Origin: Alphaproteobacteria bacterium
GTDB taxonomy: Bacteria > Pseudomonadota > Alphaproteobacteria > ATCC43930 > CGMCC-115725
Direction of reading: 5' to 3'
DNA length: 64,000 nucleotides
Assembly (NCBI GenBank): GCA_028871455.1
Contig: JAGWNF010000004.1
Coordinates: 62,001-126,000, forward strand
A program made the position numbers and the translations under genes. Positions 37,632-48,265 of this stretch are shown piece after piece (position 1 is the first letter of the stretch; each line of letters starts with the position of its first letter). The notes under the pieces are model-generated. The model was not told the origin of the DNA and ran no database searches. It was given only the letters and a program-made list of their open reading frames with translations.

Positions 37632-37689
37632 TCGCAACGCGGACCCCGGCTACAGCCTCCCGGCCGGCACCGCGACTGAGGCAGAAATT

Positions 37690-37723
37690 GGGGGCGCGGT
37701 TCGCGCCGCGCCCCCTTTTTTTT
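37690..37723 (+). terminator. Rho-independent terminator after nrdJ
   Basis: GGGGGCGCGG-TTCGCG-CCGCGCCCCC followed by eight T. Confidence 0.95.
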
Positions 37724-37734
37724 GAGAAGAACCG

Positions 37735-38169
37735 ATGCTCATCCATCGCCGCAACCTGCGCATCGAATGGGCGCAGTGTGATCCTGCAGGGATTGTCTTC
37801 TATCCGCAGTATTTCGTCATTTTCGACACAAGCACCGGCCAATTGTTTGAGCGCACAGGCCTTTCGGCCTCAACCATCCGCGAAAGATACGGGATCGTTG
37901 GCTTTCCCTTGGTCGAATGCGGCGCAAGGTTCCTCCGCCCGTGCCGGTTCGACGACGCCGTCATCATCGAATCCCAGATCGGCAGCTGGGGCCGGACGAG
38001 CTTCACCGTCCGACACCGCATCCTGAAGGACGAGCAACCGGCCGCCGAAGGTTTCGAGAAGCGCATCTGGGCCGGACGCCGCCCCGACGGCAGTATCAAA
38101 CCCGGACTGGTGCCTGATGAGATCAAGGCGAGTCTGTCGGACGTGAGCGGCGCCACACGCCTCACCTAG
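37735..38169 (+). CDS. Acyl-CoA thioesterase, 4-hydroxybenzoyl-CoA thioesterase family
   Basis: 144 residues, single hot-dog domain. Active-site motif CDPAGIVFYPQYF with Asp16 as catalytic residue. Hydrolyses an aromatic or short acyl-CoA; the exact substrate is not readable. The ATG is only 12 bases after the nrdJ terminator, so it needs its own promoter or read-through. Confidence 0.88.
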   Translation: MLIHRRNLRIEWAQCDPAGIVFYPQYFVIFDTSTGQLFERTGLSASTIRERYGIVGFPLVECGARFLRPCRFDDAVIIESQIGSWGRTSFTVRHRILKDEQPAAEGFEKRIWAGRRPDGSIKPGLVPDEIKASLSDVSGATRLT

Positions 38170-38242
38170 GTCGGGATCGGTCGCCGAAAATGGCTTGCCG
38201 GGCGGGGATACCACTCCGCCGGTACCCCATATCATCTATTGC

Positions 38243-38271
38243 CCTCGTCGTTTTTTTTGACGTCGACGAGG
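38243..38271. other. Hairpin with T-rich loop
   Basis: CCTCGTCG / CGACGAGG with a 13-base loop that starts with eight T. Read on the plus strand the T run follows only one arm. It lies just before the terminator at 38289, so the two may frame a short RNA. Confidence 0.35.
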
Positions 38272-38288
38272 AGCCACGCGCAATGACT

Positions 38289-38318
38289 GCCGGCCATCCC
38301 CCCGATGGCCGGCTTTTT
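38289..38318 (+). terminator. Rho-independent terminator
   Basis: GCCGGCCATC-CCCCC-GATGGCCGGC, 10-bp perfect stem, then five T. It ends the thioesterase unit or a short RNA before it. Confidence 0.9.
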
Positions 38319-38379
38319 GCGGTGCCGGCTGGGCAAAGCCCATGGCCCGACCGATAATGAGTCGGATCGGGAGTGGAGC

Positions 38380-38844
38380 ATGGCAGTATCCATCGAGGCG
38401 CGGCTTAAGGAGCTCAAGATCGAATTGCCCAGCGCCGCCGCGCCGTTGGCGAATTATGTGCCGTTCGTACGGACCGGCGGCCTTTTATTCGTCTCCGGCC
38501 AAGTCTGCCAATGGAACGGCGAACGCCGATTCACCGGCCGGCTTGGGGCCGAGATTTCACTCGAAGACGGCCAACAGGCAGCGCGCTTATGCGGTCTCAA
38601 CCTGCTGGCGCAGGCGCGTGCAGCCATGGGCAGTCTCAATCACATCCGGCGCTGCGTTCGGCTCAATGGCTTCGTCGCCAGCACGCCCGAATTCGTGCAG
38701 CAACCGCAAGTGGTCAACGGCTGCTCGGATCTCTTCGTCGAGGTGTTCGGTGACGCGGGCCGGCACTCACGGGTCGCCGTCGGCGTGGCGGCGCTGCCGG
38801 GTGGCGTGGCGGTCGAGGTCGACGCGATTTTCGAGGTGGTCTGA
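38380..38844 (+). CDS. RidA family (YjgF/UK114) protein
   Basis: 154 residues from the ATG at 38380. LKIELPSAAAPLANYVPFVRTGGLLFVSGQV, GLNLLAQARAAMGSL and EVFGDAGRHSRVAVGVAALPGGVAVEVDAI match the longer RidA subgroup (YjgH-like). RidA proteins deaminate reactive enamines; this subgroup may have another substrate. The stop overlaps the next gene's ATG (TGATG). Confidence 0.9.
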   Translation: MAVSIEARLKELKIELPSAAAPLANYVPFVRTGGLLFVSGQVCQWNGERRFTGRLGAEISLEDGQQAARLCGLNLLAQARAAMGSLNHIRRCVRLNGFVASTPEFVQQPQVVNGCSDLFVEVFGDAGRHSRVAVGVAALPGGVAVEVDAIFEVV

Positions 38845-40004
38845 TGGATGGCGGCGACCGGCTAACGCTACGGGTCGTCGACAGTCTGGCGGAGGTTGAG
38901 CCGACCGGTTGGGATGCATGCGCCGGCGGCAATCCCTTCGTCACTCATGCGTTTCTCCAGGCCCTCGAGCAATCCGGCTCGGCAACTGCCGAGACCGGAT
39001 GGCTGCCGCAGCATCTTTTGCTTGAGGACAGTGATGGACAGCTGATCGGTGCGACGCCACTCTACGTCAAGAGCCATTCCTACGGCGAATATGTCTTCGA
39101 CCACGGTTGGACTGCGGCTTATGAACGCGCAGGCGGTCGATATTACCCCAAGCTCCAGGTCGCCGTGCCTTTCACGCCGGTACCTGGACCTCGCCTGCTG
39201 TTGCATCCCAATGCACCGCCGGAATCGCGACGGCAGCTCATCGGTGGACTGGTCGCAGTAGCAAAACGGACAGGCGTCTCATCTCTGCACGTCACATTCC
39301 CGACCGCCGACGACTGCGATGCGTTCGTCGCAGCTGGATTCCTGCGGCGCATCGGTCGCCAGTTCCATTGGGAAAACCAGGGATTTAGCACCTTCGATGA
39401 TTTTCTTGCCGTGCTCAACGCCCGCAAACGCAAACAGATCAAGCGCGAGCGCCGGGACGCGAATGCCGCCGTCACGATCGAGTTGCTCTCTGGCGACGAT
39501 CTCAAGAGCCGGCACTGGGATGCGTTCTTCCGCTTCTACATCTCGACCTCCGACCGGAAATGGGGCCCGCCCTATCTCACCCGCGCATTCTTCGATCTCC
39601 TGGGCGAGCGCATGGCCAACCGGGTGCTGTTAGTGATGGCAAAGCACGACGACCGCTATGTCGCCGGCGCGCTCAATCTGATCGGTTCCGATACGCTCTA
39701 CGGCCGCAATTGGGGTTGCATCGGCGATTTCCCGTTCCTGCATTTCGAGGCATGCTATTACCGCGCCATCGAGTTCGCGATCGCGTGCGGCCTCAAGCGT
39801 GTCGAGGCTGGCGCCCAGGGCGAGCACAAGATCCAGCGCGGTTATTTGCCTCAGCCGACCTACAGCGCCCATTGGATCCGCGACGCGGGCTTCCGCCAAG
39901 CTGTAGAGGATTTTCTCCAGCGCGAGAGCGTTGCCGTCAAGAGCGAGATGGAGGAGCTGGAAGAAGGCCTGTCGCCCTTCCGGCGGGACAGAGATGGATC
40001 CTGA
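38844..40004 (+). CDS. GNAT-like acyltransferase, DUF482 / FemAB-related family
   Basis: 386 residues. Signatures GNPFVTHAFLQALEQSGSA, YVFDHGWTAAYERAGGRYYPKLQVAVPFTPVPGPRLLL and a C-terminal GNAT half with VEAGAQGEHKIQRGYLP. The family is annotated as peptidogalycan biosynthesis/recognition protein, function not settled. Translationally coupled to the RidA gene. Confidence 0.88.
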   Translation: MDGGDRLTLRVVDSLAEVEPTGWDACAGGNPFVTHAFLQALEQSGSATAETGWLPQHLLLEDSDGQLIGATPLYVKSHSYGEYVFDHGWTAAYERAGGRYYPKLQVAVPFTPVPGPRLLLHPNAPPESRRQLIGGLVAVAKRTGVSSLHVTFPTADDCDAFVAAGFLRRIGRQFHWENQGFSTFDDFLAVLNARKRKQIKRERRDANAAVTIELLSGDDLKSRHWDAFFRFYISTSDRKWGPPYLTRAFFDLLGERMANRVLLVMAKHDDRYVAGALNLIGSDTLYGRNWGCIGDFPFLHFEACYYRAIEFAIACGLKRVEAGAQGEHKIQRGYLPQPTYSAHWIRDAGFRQAVEDFLQRESVAVKSEMEELEEGLSPFRRDRDGS

Positions 40005-40587
40005 ACTGCATCGGCGGTTCGCGGCTATCGCCGCCGGGATATCGCCCAGCCTCGAAGCGCATATCGCCGCTGCGCCAATTTGGTTTCCCGAGCGCCAAGA
40101 CAAGGGTGTCACCGCATTCCTCGCCCGCGCCATCGTCGGCCAGCAGCTTTCCGCAAAGGCGGCACGTAGCATCTGGACGCGTATCGAGACCGCTGGCGGC
40201 GATGCGTTTGGCGAGCTCTTCTGCGACACGAACGCGGCGCTGCTCAAGCAATGCGGCCTGTCGCGGAACAAGATCAAGGCGCTCTGTCATCTCGGCGCAG
40301 CCGATGCAGCTGGATTGCTCGACGGTGCCGAAATCCGGTCGCTTGATCACGCCGCGCGATCAGAGCAGCTGATCCAGATCTGGGGCATCGGTCAGTGGAC
40401 CTGCGACATGCTCGCCATCTTCTATTGTCGCGAGCTCGACATCTGGCCTGAAGGCGATCTTGCGGTGGTCCGCGGCCTCAAGCGCTTCGCGCGCCGTCGA
40501 CAGCCGAACCGTATCGCGGCGCTCTTCGCGCCCTATCGCTCGCTGCTCGCGCTTTATATGTGGCGGCTCGCCGGCGCGGCGATGTAG
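39994..40587 (+). CDS. DNA-3-methyladenine glycosylase, AlkA-type HhH-GPD
   Basis: 197 residues. FLARAIVGQQLSAKAARSIW, the helix-hairpin-helix LIQIWGIGQWTCDMLAIF and the catalytic Asp in WPEGDLAVVRG. Removes alkylated purines from DNA. The ATG lies inside the end of the acyltransferase gene (11-base overlap), so RidA, acyltransferase and glycosylase form one operon. Confidence 0.92.
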   Translation: MDPELHRRFAAIAAGISPSLEAHIAAAPIWFPERQDKGVTAFLARAIVGQQLSAKAARSIWTRIETAGGDAFGELFCDTNAALLKQCGLSRNKIKALCHLGAADAAGLLDGAEIRSLDHAARSEQLIQIWGIGQWTCDMLAIFYCRELDIWPEGDLAVVRGLKRFARRRQPNRIAALFAPYRSLLALYMWRLAGAAM

Positions 40588-40626
40588 GTCGAAACGATGA
40601 AGGCTGCCCGCAGGCGGCCTTCCCGG

Positions 40627-42942
40627 TTACTGGTCGACGAGCTCCTGTTCGGGTTGCTCGTCGGCGTCCTTGCTCGACAGCTTGGGTGGCGCCTCGATGT
40701 AAACGAAGGCCAGCTTGTCCCCTTCGCGCTTGACCCGCACCACACCACCCTTGGCAAGCTTGCCAAACAGCAGCTCCTCCGCCAGCGGCTTCTTGACGTG
40801 CTCCTGGATGATGCGGGCCAGCGGCCGCGCACCGTAAAGCCGGTCGTAGCCCTTTTCGGCGAGCCATTTCCGTGCCGGCTCGTCGAGTTCGATAGTGACG
40901 TTGCGGTCGGCGAGCTGCTCCTCGAGCTGGAGGATGAACTTGTCGACCACGCGGCCCACCGTCTCTGGCGTAAGCGCGGCGAACGAGATCACGGCGTCGA
41001 GCCGGTTGCGGAATTCCGGCGTGAACATCCGGTTGATCGCTTCCTCGTCGTCACCAACGCGCACGTCGCTGCCGAAACCGATCGCCGGTTTCGCCAGATC
41101 GGAAGCGCCCGCGTTGGTGGTCATGATAAGAATCACGTTGCGGAAATCGACATTCTTGCCGTTGTGGTCGGTCAGCTTTCCGTAATCCATCACCTGCAGC
41201 AGGATGTTGAACAGGTCGGGGTGCGCCTTCTCGATCTCGTCGAGCAGCAGGACGCAATGCGGATGCTGATCGACCGCATCGGTCAACAGGCCGCCCTGGT
41301 CGAAGCCGACATAGCCCGGTGGCGCGCCGATCAGGCGCGAAACCGTATGCCGCTCCATGTACTCCGACATGTCGAACCGCTTGAGCTCGATGCCGAGGGT
41401 CCGCGCGAGCTGCCGCGCGACCTCGGTCTTGCCCACGCCGGTCGGACCGGAAAAAAGATAGCTGCCGATCGGCTTCTCGGCGTCGCGCAGGCCAGCACGA
41501 GCGAGTTTGATCGCCGCCGTCAAGGCCTCGATTGCTTTGTCTTGGCCGAAGACCATCGTCTTCAGATCACGGTCAAGATTCTTGAGCACTTCGCGATCGT
41601 CGCGCGACACGCTCTTCGGCGGAATCCGCGCCATGGTCGCAACCACCGCCTCGACTTCTTTCGCAGTAATGGTCTTCCGCCGCTTGCTTTCGGGCAGCAG
41701 CATTTGCGATGCACCGACTTCGTCGATCACGTCGATGGCTTTGTCAGGTAGCTTACGGTCGCCGATGTAGCGGTTCGACAACTCGACCGCCGCGCGGATC
41801 GCATCGGCGGTGTAGCGGACACGGTGATGCCGCTCGTAATAGGGCTTCAGGCCCCGCAGGATCTTGACTGAATCCTCGACGGTCGGCTCATTGATGTCGA
41901 TCTTCTGGAAGCGCCGCACCAGTGCGCGATCCTTCTCGAAGTAGTTGCGGTATTCCTTGTAGGTCGTCGAGCCGATGCAGCGGATCGCGCCCGAGGCCAG
42001 CGCGGGCTTCAAAAGGTTCGACGCATCCATCGCGCCGCCCGACGTGGCGCCGGCGCCGATAACCGTGTGAATCTCGTCGATGAACAGGATAGCGCCGGGC
42101 ATGGCCTCGAGTTCGGCCAGCACGGCCTTGAGCCGCTCCTCGAAGTCGCCGCGATAGCGCGTTCCGGCTAGCAATGCGCCCATGTCCAATCCATAGATCG
42201 TCGCATTCTGCAGCACCTCGGGCACTTCACGCTGCACGATGCGGCGCGCCAGCCCCTCGGCGATGGCGGTCTTGCCGACGCCCGGATCGCCGACATAAAG
42301 CGGATTGTTCTTCGAGCGCCGGCAAAGAATTTGAATGGTGCGATCAGCCTCGGCCTCGCGACCGATCAACGGATCGATTTTGCCGTTGCGTGCTTTCTTG
42401 TTGAGATTGACGCAATAGGCATCGAGCGCGTCATGCGCCCGCTTCGGCTGCTTCTCGCTGCGCTCCTCTTCCTCGGCACCCTGGACGCGACGACTCTCCG
42501 AGCGGCCCGGTGCCTTGGCGATGCCATGCGAGATATAGTTCACGGCATCGAACCGCGTCATGTCCTGCTCCTGCAGGAAATAGACGGCATGACTTTCGCG
42601 TTCAGCGAAAAGCGCAACCAACACGTTGGCGCCCGTTACCTCCTCTCGGCCGGACGACTGGACATGGATCGCTGCCCGCTGCAGCACGCGCTGGAAGCTG
42701 GCCGTCGGCTTGGCATCCTCGACATGCGTCGCCACGAGATTGATCAGCTCGTTGTCGACGTAATTGATCAGCTCGCGACGAAGCTTCTCGAGATCGACGG
42801 TGCAGGCGCGCAGCACGGCCATCGCGTCCTGATCCTCGGTCAGCGCCAGCAATAGGTGCTCCAAGGTCGCGTATTCGTGGCGGCGTTCGTTGGCATAGCC
42901 GAGAGCGCGGTGCAGGGTCTTTTCGAGATTACGCGACAACAT
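40627..42942 (-). CDS. clpA: ATP-dependent Clp protease ATP-binding subunit ClpA
   Basis: 771 residues. N-domain LEKTLHRALGYANERRHEYAT; AAA1 with GDPGVGKTA and FIDEIHTVIGAGATSGGAMDA; AAA2 with FSGPTGVGKTE, LLLDEIEKAH and the ClpP-contact IGF loop (AIGFGS). Unfolds proteins for ClpP. Lies 40 bases after clpS on the same strand. Confidence 0.97.
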   Translation of the reverse strand: MLSRNLEKTLHRALGYANERRHEYATLEHLLLALTEDQDAMAVLRACTVDLEKLRRELINYVDNELINLVATHVEDAKPTASFQRVLQRAAIHVQSSGREEVTGANVLVALFAERESHAVYFLQEQDMTRFDAVNYISHGIAKAPGRSESRRVQGAEEEERSEKQPKRAHDALDAYCVNLNKKARNGKIDPLIGREAEADRTIQILCRRSKNNPLYVGDPGVGKTAIAEGLARRIVQREVPEVLQNATIYGLDMGALLAGTRYRGDFEERLKAVLAELEAMPGAILFIDEIHTVIGAGATSGGAMDASNLLKPALASGAIRCIGSTTYKEYRNYFEKDRALVRRFQKIDINEPTVEDSVKILRGLKPYYERHHRVRYTADAIRAAVELSNRYIGDRKLPDKAIDVIDEVGASQMLLPESKRRKTITAKEVEAVVATMARIPPKSVSRDDREVLKNLDRDLKTMVFGQDKAIEALTAAIKLARAGLRDAEKPIGSYLFSGPTGVGKTEVARQLARTLGIELKRFDMSEYMERHTVSRLIGAPPGYVGFDQGGLLTDAVDQHPHCVLLLDEIEKAHPDLFNILLQVMDYGKLTDHNGKNVDFRNVILIMTTNAGASDLAKPAIGFGSDVRVGDDEEAINRMFTPEFRNRLDAVISFAALTPETVGRVVDKFILQLEEQLADRNVTIELDEPARKWLAEKGYDRLYGARPLARIIQEHVKKPLAEELLFGKLAKGGVVRVKREGDKLAFVYIEAPPKLSSKDADEQPEQELVDQ

Positions 42943-42982
42943 CGAGTGTCAATCCTTCTACTGATACTAGCCCGCCGTCGGT

Positions 42983-43312
42983 TCAGTCCTTCTCAAGTGT
43001 GCATTGCAAGGGATGCTGGTGTTGACGCGCGAAATCCATCACCTGCGTCACTTTGGTTTCGGCGACTTCGTAAGTATAGACACCACAGACGCCGACTCCA
43101 CGGCGATGGACATGCAGCATGATCCGAGTCGCCTCGTCCCGGCTCTTGCCAAAGAAGCGTTCGAGAATGTGGACGACGAACTCCATCGGCGTGTAGTCAT
43201 CATTCAGCATCAGCACCTTGTACATCGAGGGCTTCTTCGTCTTCGGCTTAGCCTTGACGATGACACCCGTCGAGGGGCCTTCGTTGCCGTTGCGTTTCTC
43301 GATATCGCTCAT
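42983..43312 (-). CDS. clpS: Clp protease adaptor ClpS
   Basis: 109 residues. Core [65 protein letters not shown]. Binds N-end-rule substrates and delivers them to ClpA, which follows in the operon; aat in this window makes such substrates. Confidence 0.97.
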   Translation of the reverse strand: MSDIEKRNGNEGPSTGVIVKAKPKTKKPSMYKVLMLNDDYTPMEFVVHILERFFGKSRDEATRIMLHVHRRGVGVCGVYTYEVAETKVTQVMDFARQHQHPLQCTLEKD

Positions 43313-43532
43313 CCCGCGAGCTGCCAGACCGGACCCGACCGACGGCCCAATTCGCTACTTCAGCCATGATATTGGAAGCTGGCGGCCTCGTAAAAGGGGC
43401 TTTTGCACTTGGCCGCCGCCGAATCACGGCACATCCAGCGACAACCTACGCCGCCGCGGTTAACGCAGTGACAAAGAACTTGCCAACAGGATCGAGTGCC
43501 CGCCTGAAGACCCGGGCGCTCGCACCATGGAT

Positions 43533-43997
43533 TTATGCCGCGGCGGATTTCGCCAGCTTGCCCAAGGTCGCTTCGACGCGACCGCCGATCGGTCCCCACG
43601 CGCCGTTCGCAAGCGCGATGCTCAACTCGGAAAGCCGTGCGGTGCGTTCGACCAGCGCCCCCAAGCCACTCTTTGCAAGGTCGGCCTGAATCTCAAGCAC
43701 GCGCTCGAGCGTCTTTGCTTCGAGCAGCTCCTTCGTTGCCGTGCCTGCGGTCGCCAGCGTCTGGCGGGCGAAACCGACTACCTCGTTGGCGATCGCTTCA
43801 AGGCCTTCGGCCAGTGCGGCGTTGGCCTTGAGCGCCGCGTCGAAGTTATCCTGCGAGAGCGCCGTCATCTCGTCGTAATAGCCTTTGGCTGCGACCTCTG
43901 GCGCAGATACCGTTTCACTGGCGACGCGCTTCGTCTCCGCGGCGGCTGCCTGCGGCGCAGCGACGACCACCGCCGGCTTCTTCGGTTTCGGGCTCAT
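43533..43997 (-). CDS. Phasin family protein (second copy)
   Basis: 154 residues from the ATG at 43997, with a perfect AGGAGG site. A basic, Ala/Pro-rich start (PKPKKPAVVVAAPQAAAAET) precedes a helical phasin domain (YYDEMTALSQDNFDAALKANAALAEGLEAI). PHA-granule surface protein. It shares little sequence with the phasin at 9.5 kb, so the two are likely different phasin types. Confidence 0.85.
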   Translation of the reverse strand: MSPKPKKPAVVVAAPQAAAAETKRVASETVSAPEVAAKGYYDEMTALSQDNFDAALKANAALAEGLEAIANEVVGFARQTLATAGTATKELLEAKTLERVLEIQADLAKSGLGALVERTARLSELSIALANGAWGPIGGRVEATLGKLAKSAAA

Positions 43998-44352
43998 CGG
44001 ACCTCCTAAGTGCCATTGGGGTTTGCGGCGCCAACCCATGCTGGGCGTTATGCTGCGCTGCAACATGCACATATTGCCACGCTTCCGCACCAATGCAAAG
44101 GGGTGGAGGCGGGCGAACCCATCTCGGTATGCCATCATGGCTGTAGATCGTCGTTCCTCTGGGATACTCCGCAATTCTTTGAAAATTTTACATGAGGAAC
44201 GCGGAATAACTGGACACAGATTCCATGAATTCCTAATCTGCTAAAGGGCTTCGTACTTGCCACATAACCTCGGCCCGCTCCGATTCGCGGGTATGGTTTT
44301 GGGAGGAATTAGGGTTTTGGGGAGATTTAGTAGTTGGTGGGGTGAAGACACG
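43998..44352. other. 355-base intergenic region between phasin and carboxypeptidase
   Basis: No gene seen. Contains a TGC-rich motif at 44050-44070 (ATGCTGCGCTGCAACATGC) of the kind bound by PhaR repressors at phasin promoters, and an AT-rich stretch at about 44170-44240 suited to promoters of the carboxypeptidase gene. Confidence 0.45.
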
Positions 44353-45711
44353 ATGATGACCGCGGCGTCTCCGCGTTGTGCGCGATTCCGGCTGGGGTGG
44401 TTTGCTCTCTACGCCGCCCTGTTTGTAGTTCTCACTGGTCAGCCCGCATTCGCTCGCCGACATGCGCTGCATTTGCTCTACCCCGTCGGGCATACCTCAT
44501 CGATTGTCGTCGACGCGCAGACCGGCAAGGTGCTGAGCGCACACGATGCCGACCGGCCCGATTATCCCGCTTCGCTTACCAAGATGATGACGCTCTACCT
44601 GACATTTCAGGCCTTGGAGCAGCATAAGATCTCACTCGATGACATGTTCACCGTGTCGCTGCACGCGGCGCGCCAGGCGCCGTCCAAGCTCGGGCTACAT
44701 CGGGGCGAACATATCTCCGTCCGCGACCTGATCCTAGCGATCGTCACCCACTCGGCCAACGATGCGGCGGTGACGCTCGCCGAGAATCTAGCAGGCACCG
44801 AGTCAACCTTCGCTCAGCACATGACGGCGACCGCGCATGCGCTGGGTATGACAATGACGACGTTCCGCAACGCGTCGGGCCTGCCAAATCCGCCGAACAT
44901 CAGCACGGCCCGCGACCTTGCCACTCTGGCGCGGGCGTTGTGGCGCGATTATCCGAAGGAATATCGCTTCTTCGCCACCGAGCAGTTCGCGTTCAACGGC
45001 GCGACCTACGAGACGCATAATCACTTGATGGAAAGCTTCGCCGGCATGGATGGCATCAAGACCGGCTACATCCATGCATCAGGCTTCAACCTGGCGGCAT
45101 CGGCCGTGCGCAATGGGCGCCGCCTAATCGGCGTGATCATGGGCGGCAGCTCGGCGCATGCGCGTGATCTGCAAATGGCCAACCTATTGGATGACGGCTT
45201 CGCCGGCGTCGTTCCGGCGGATTCCGACATCCGCGTAGCAAGCGACGACGGCGTCGGCAACGCCATTGCAACGCAAGCAGCGTCGACGATCGCGGCACTC
45301 AGCCCGGTGGAACGCGCCGAGGCTGCGGTTCCGACCCGTGCGCAGACGACGACGCCGATGTCGCGCCGCGCCTTGCGTACAAGCCATGAATGGGAGATCC
45401 AGGTGGGCGCCTTTGCGAAACGAGAGGCCGCCGAACGTGCCGCCGCTCTCGCGCTCGCCAAGCTCCGCCTCAAAGGCAAGACGGCACATATCCTGCCGCC
45501 GGGACCAGCCGACAAAGAACCGCTCTATCGGACGCGAATCGCGGCGTTTACCGAGATGCAAGCGGAGCACGCCTGTCGCGTGCTACGAGCCAAGCTCCGC
45601 GACCACAAACTATGCGCGGTCATTCCGCCGATGCAGTCGGTGGCAGCCAATTTCGCGACGCCCCAGCTTGACCTGAGCATGCCGCCGCCAACCGAAACGA
45701 GCCGGAACTAG
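44353..45711 (+). CDS. D-alanyl-D-alanine carboxypeptidase with C-terminal SPOR domain
   Basis: 452 residues from the ATG at 44353. Signal peptide ends near GQPAFA (about residue 34). Penicillin-binding active site: Ser74-x-x-Lys77 (SLTK), SAN at 134-136, KTG at 236-238. The C-terminal 75 residues (EWEIQVGAFAKREAAERAAA) form a SPOR domain that targets septal peptidoglycan. It trims pentapeptides in the periplasm. Its last four bases overlap the convergent phosphomannomutase gene. Confidence 0.93.
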   Translation: MMTAASPRCARFRLGWFALYAALFVVLTGQPAFARRHALHLLYPVGHTSSIVVDAQTGKVLSAHDADRPDYPASLTKMMTLYLTFQALEQHKISLDDMFTVSLHAARQAPSKLGLHRGEHISVRDLILAIVTHSANDAAVTLAENLAGTESTFAQHMTATAHALGMTMTTFRNASGLPNPPNISTARDLATLARALWRDYPKEYRFFATEQFAFNGATYETHNHLMESFAGMDGIKTGYIHASGFNLAASAVRNGRRLIGVIMGGSSAHARDLQMANLLDDGFAGVVPADSDIRVASDDGVGNAIATQAASTIAALSPVERAEAAVPTRAQTTTPMSRRALRTSHEWEIQVGAFAKREAAERAAALALAKLRLKGKTAHILPPGPADKEPLYRTRIAAFTEMQAEHACRVLRAKLRDHKLCAVIPPMQSVAANFATPQLDLSMPPPTETSRN

Positions 45712-47123
45712 GCCGATTCGCCATAGAACTCCGGCGGCGGCACGATGCCGCTGGCCTTGAGCTGAGCGGCGAGTGATTCTTTGAGGTGTCTGAGTGCCGC
45801 CATATCGTGACCTTCGGCGCGCGCCACTAATACGTCCTGCGTATTTGATGCCCGCAATAGCCACCAGCCGTCTCGGGTCTTGACCCGCACGCCATCGACG
45901 GCGATCACATCGGCGTTGGCCGCTTTAAGCCGGCCCCGGACCTCTTCAATTACCTTGAACTTTCGATCATCGGCACACGGAAAGCGCAACTCCGGCGTAT
46001 TCACGACCGCCGGCATGCGATCGCGCAGCGCCGCCAAGCTTTCGTTGCCGCGCGCCACAATACCCAGCAACCGCACGGCGGCGTAGAGCGCATCGTCGTA
46101 GCCGTAATAGCCGTCAGCATAGAAGATGTGGCCGCTCATCTCACCGGCAAGCGGCGCGCCGACTTCCGCCATTTTTGCCTTGATCAGCGAGTGTCCGGTC
46201 TTCCACATCAGCGGTGTACCACCTATGCGTGCAATCTCGTCGAACAGCGTCTGGCTCGCCTTGACATCGGCGATGATCGTCGCACCAGGCCGCTTGGCGA
46301 TGATCTCGCCCGCGAGCAGGATCATGAACTGGTCGCCCCAGAGGATGCGTCCCTGCCCATCGACGACTCCAATGCGGTCTCCATCGCCGTCGAAGGCAAT
46401 ACCGAGATCGCATTTCTCGCGGACCACTGTGTCCTGAAGCTGCCGCATGTTTTTCGGCTCGGTCGGATCCGGATGATGAACCGGAAAGCGACCGTCGATC
46501 GTCTCATTGAGCAGCAGATGCCGCCCCGGAAGCGCCTTCACAAGAAGCTGGAGTGCCTCCCCGGTCGCGCCATTACCGGCGTCCCACGCCACGGTGAGCG
46601 CGCGCGGCCCGCCGCGGTAATCCGCAGCCAGCCGCGCGACATAGTCAGCCAGTACTGGTTGCTCGACGATACGTCCACGGCCCGATGGAAACTCTCCGGC
46701 CGCCGCAATCCGGCCGAGGCGCTGGATCTCGGAGCCGAAAAACGATTTCCGAGCGAGCACCATCTTGAAGCCGTTATGCGTCGGCGGATTGTGCGAGCCC
46801 GTCACCATCACGCCACCGGCAACGTCGAGCGTTTGTGTCGCGTAATAGAGCATGGGCGTCGGGCCGAGGCCGATGCGCACCACCTCGACGCCGCATTCGA
46901 CGAAGCCAGCGACCAGCGCGGTTTCAAGGCTCGGCGAGCTCAGCCGACCGTCACGGCCGACAGCAACGCGACGGCCGCCTTTTTCCGTGAGCACCGCGGC
47001 AAAGCTGCGGCCAATGGCACGCGCATCGGCTTCGTGCAACGTTCTGCCGACGACGCCGCGGATATCATATTCGCGCAGGATAGTCGGATCGAAGACGTGC
47101 CCTTCGTCGGCGCGTGTCGCCAT
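45708..47123 (-). CDS. Phosphomannomutase/phosphoglucomutase
   Basis: 471 residues. Four-domain alpha-D-phosphohexomutase: REYDIRGVVG, the phosphoserine loop VMVTGSHNPPTHNGFKM, the metal loop AFDGDGDRIGVVD and GEMSGHIFY. Interconverts hexose 1- and 6-phosphates, feeding both GDP-mannose (used by gmd/fcl at 60-62 kb) and UDP-glucose (galU, 9 bases upstream in the same operon). Confidence 0.93.
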   Translation of the reverse strand: MATRADEGHVFDPTILREYDIRGVVGRTLHEADARAIGRSFAAVLTEKGGRRVAVGRDGRLSSPSLETALVAGFVECGVEVVRIGLGPTPMLYYATQTLDVAGGVMVTGSHNPPTHNGFKMVLARKSFFGSEIQRLGRIAAAGEFPSGRGRIVEQPVLADYVARLAADYRGGPRALTVAWDAGNGATGEALQLLVKALPGRHLLLNETIDGRFPVHHPDPTEPKNMRQLQDTVVREKCDLGIAFDGDGDRIGVVDGQGRILWGDQFMILLAGEIIAKRPGATIIADVKASQTLFDEIARIGGTPLMWKTGHSLIKAKMAEVGAPLAGEMSGHIFYADGYYGYDDALYAAVRLLGIVARGNESLAALRDRMPAVVNTPELRFPCADDRKFKVIEEVRGRLKAANADVIAVDGVRVKTRDGWWLLRASNTQDVLVARAEGHDMAALRHLKESLAAQLKASGIVPPPEFYGESA

Positions 47124-47132
47124 GCCACAACC

Positions 47133-48005
<873 letters not shown>

Positions 48006-48265
48006 GGTTTCCGGTCCTGTCTCTGCTCTCGTGTGCGCCGCTTTTATACTGCTTCAGGTCGCTAATCCAGCCGCCGATCGTGGCTATTTTGAGTCCCAGC
48101 GCTGCAACAGCTTGTCGCTGCAATGTCGCACGACGCCGCCTTACGGCGAACAAAACAACGCGATTCGCCAGTTTCACCGAGTCGTAACACGTGCCGGGCC
48201 AGTCGATCCGTTTGCATTTGCCATAATACGGGCCGGCGCGCAGCACGTAGGTACTGTTCAAATAG

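Noticed and set aside
40588-40626. Terminator between the glycosylase and clpA
   Set aside because: The GGCTGCC/GGCGGCC hairpin is imperfect and has no T run on either strand.
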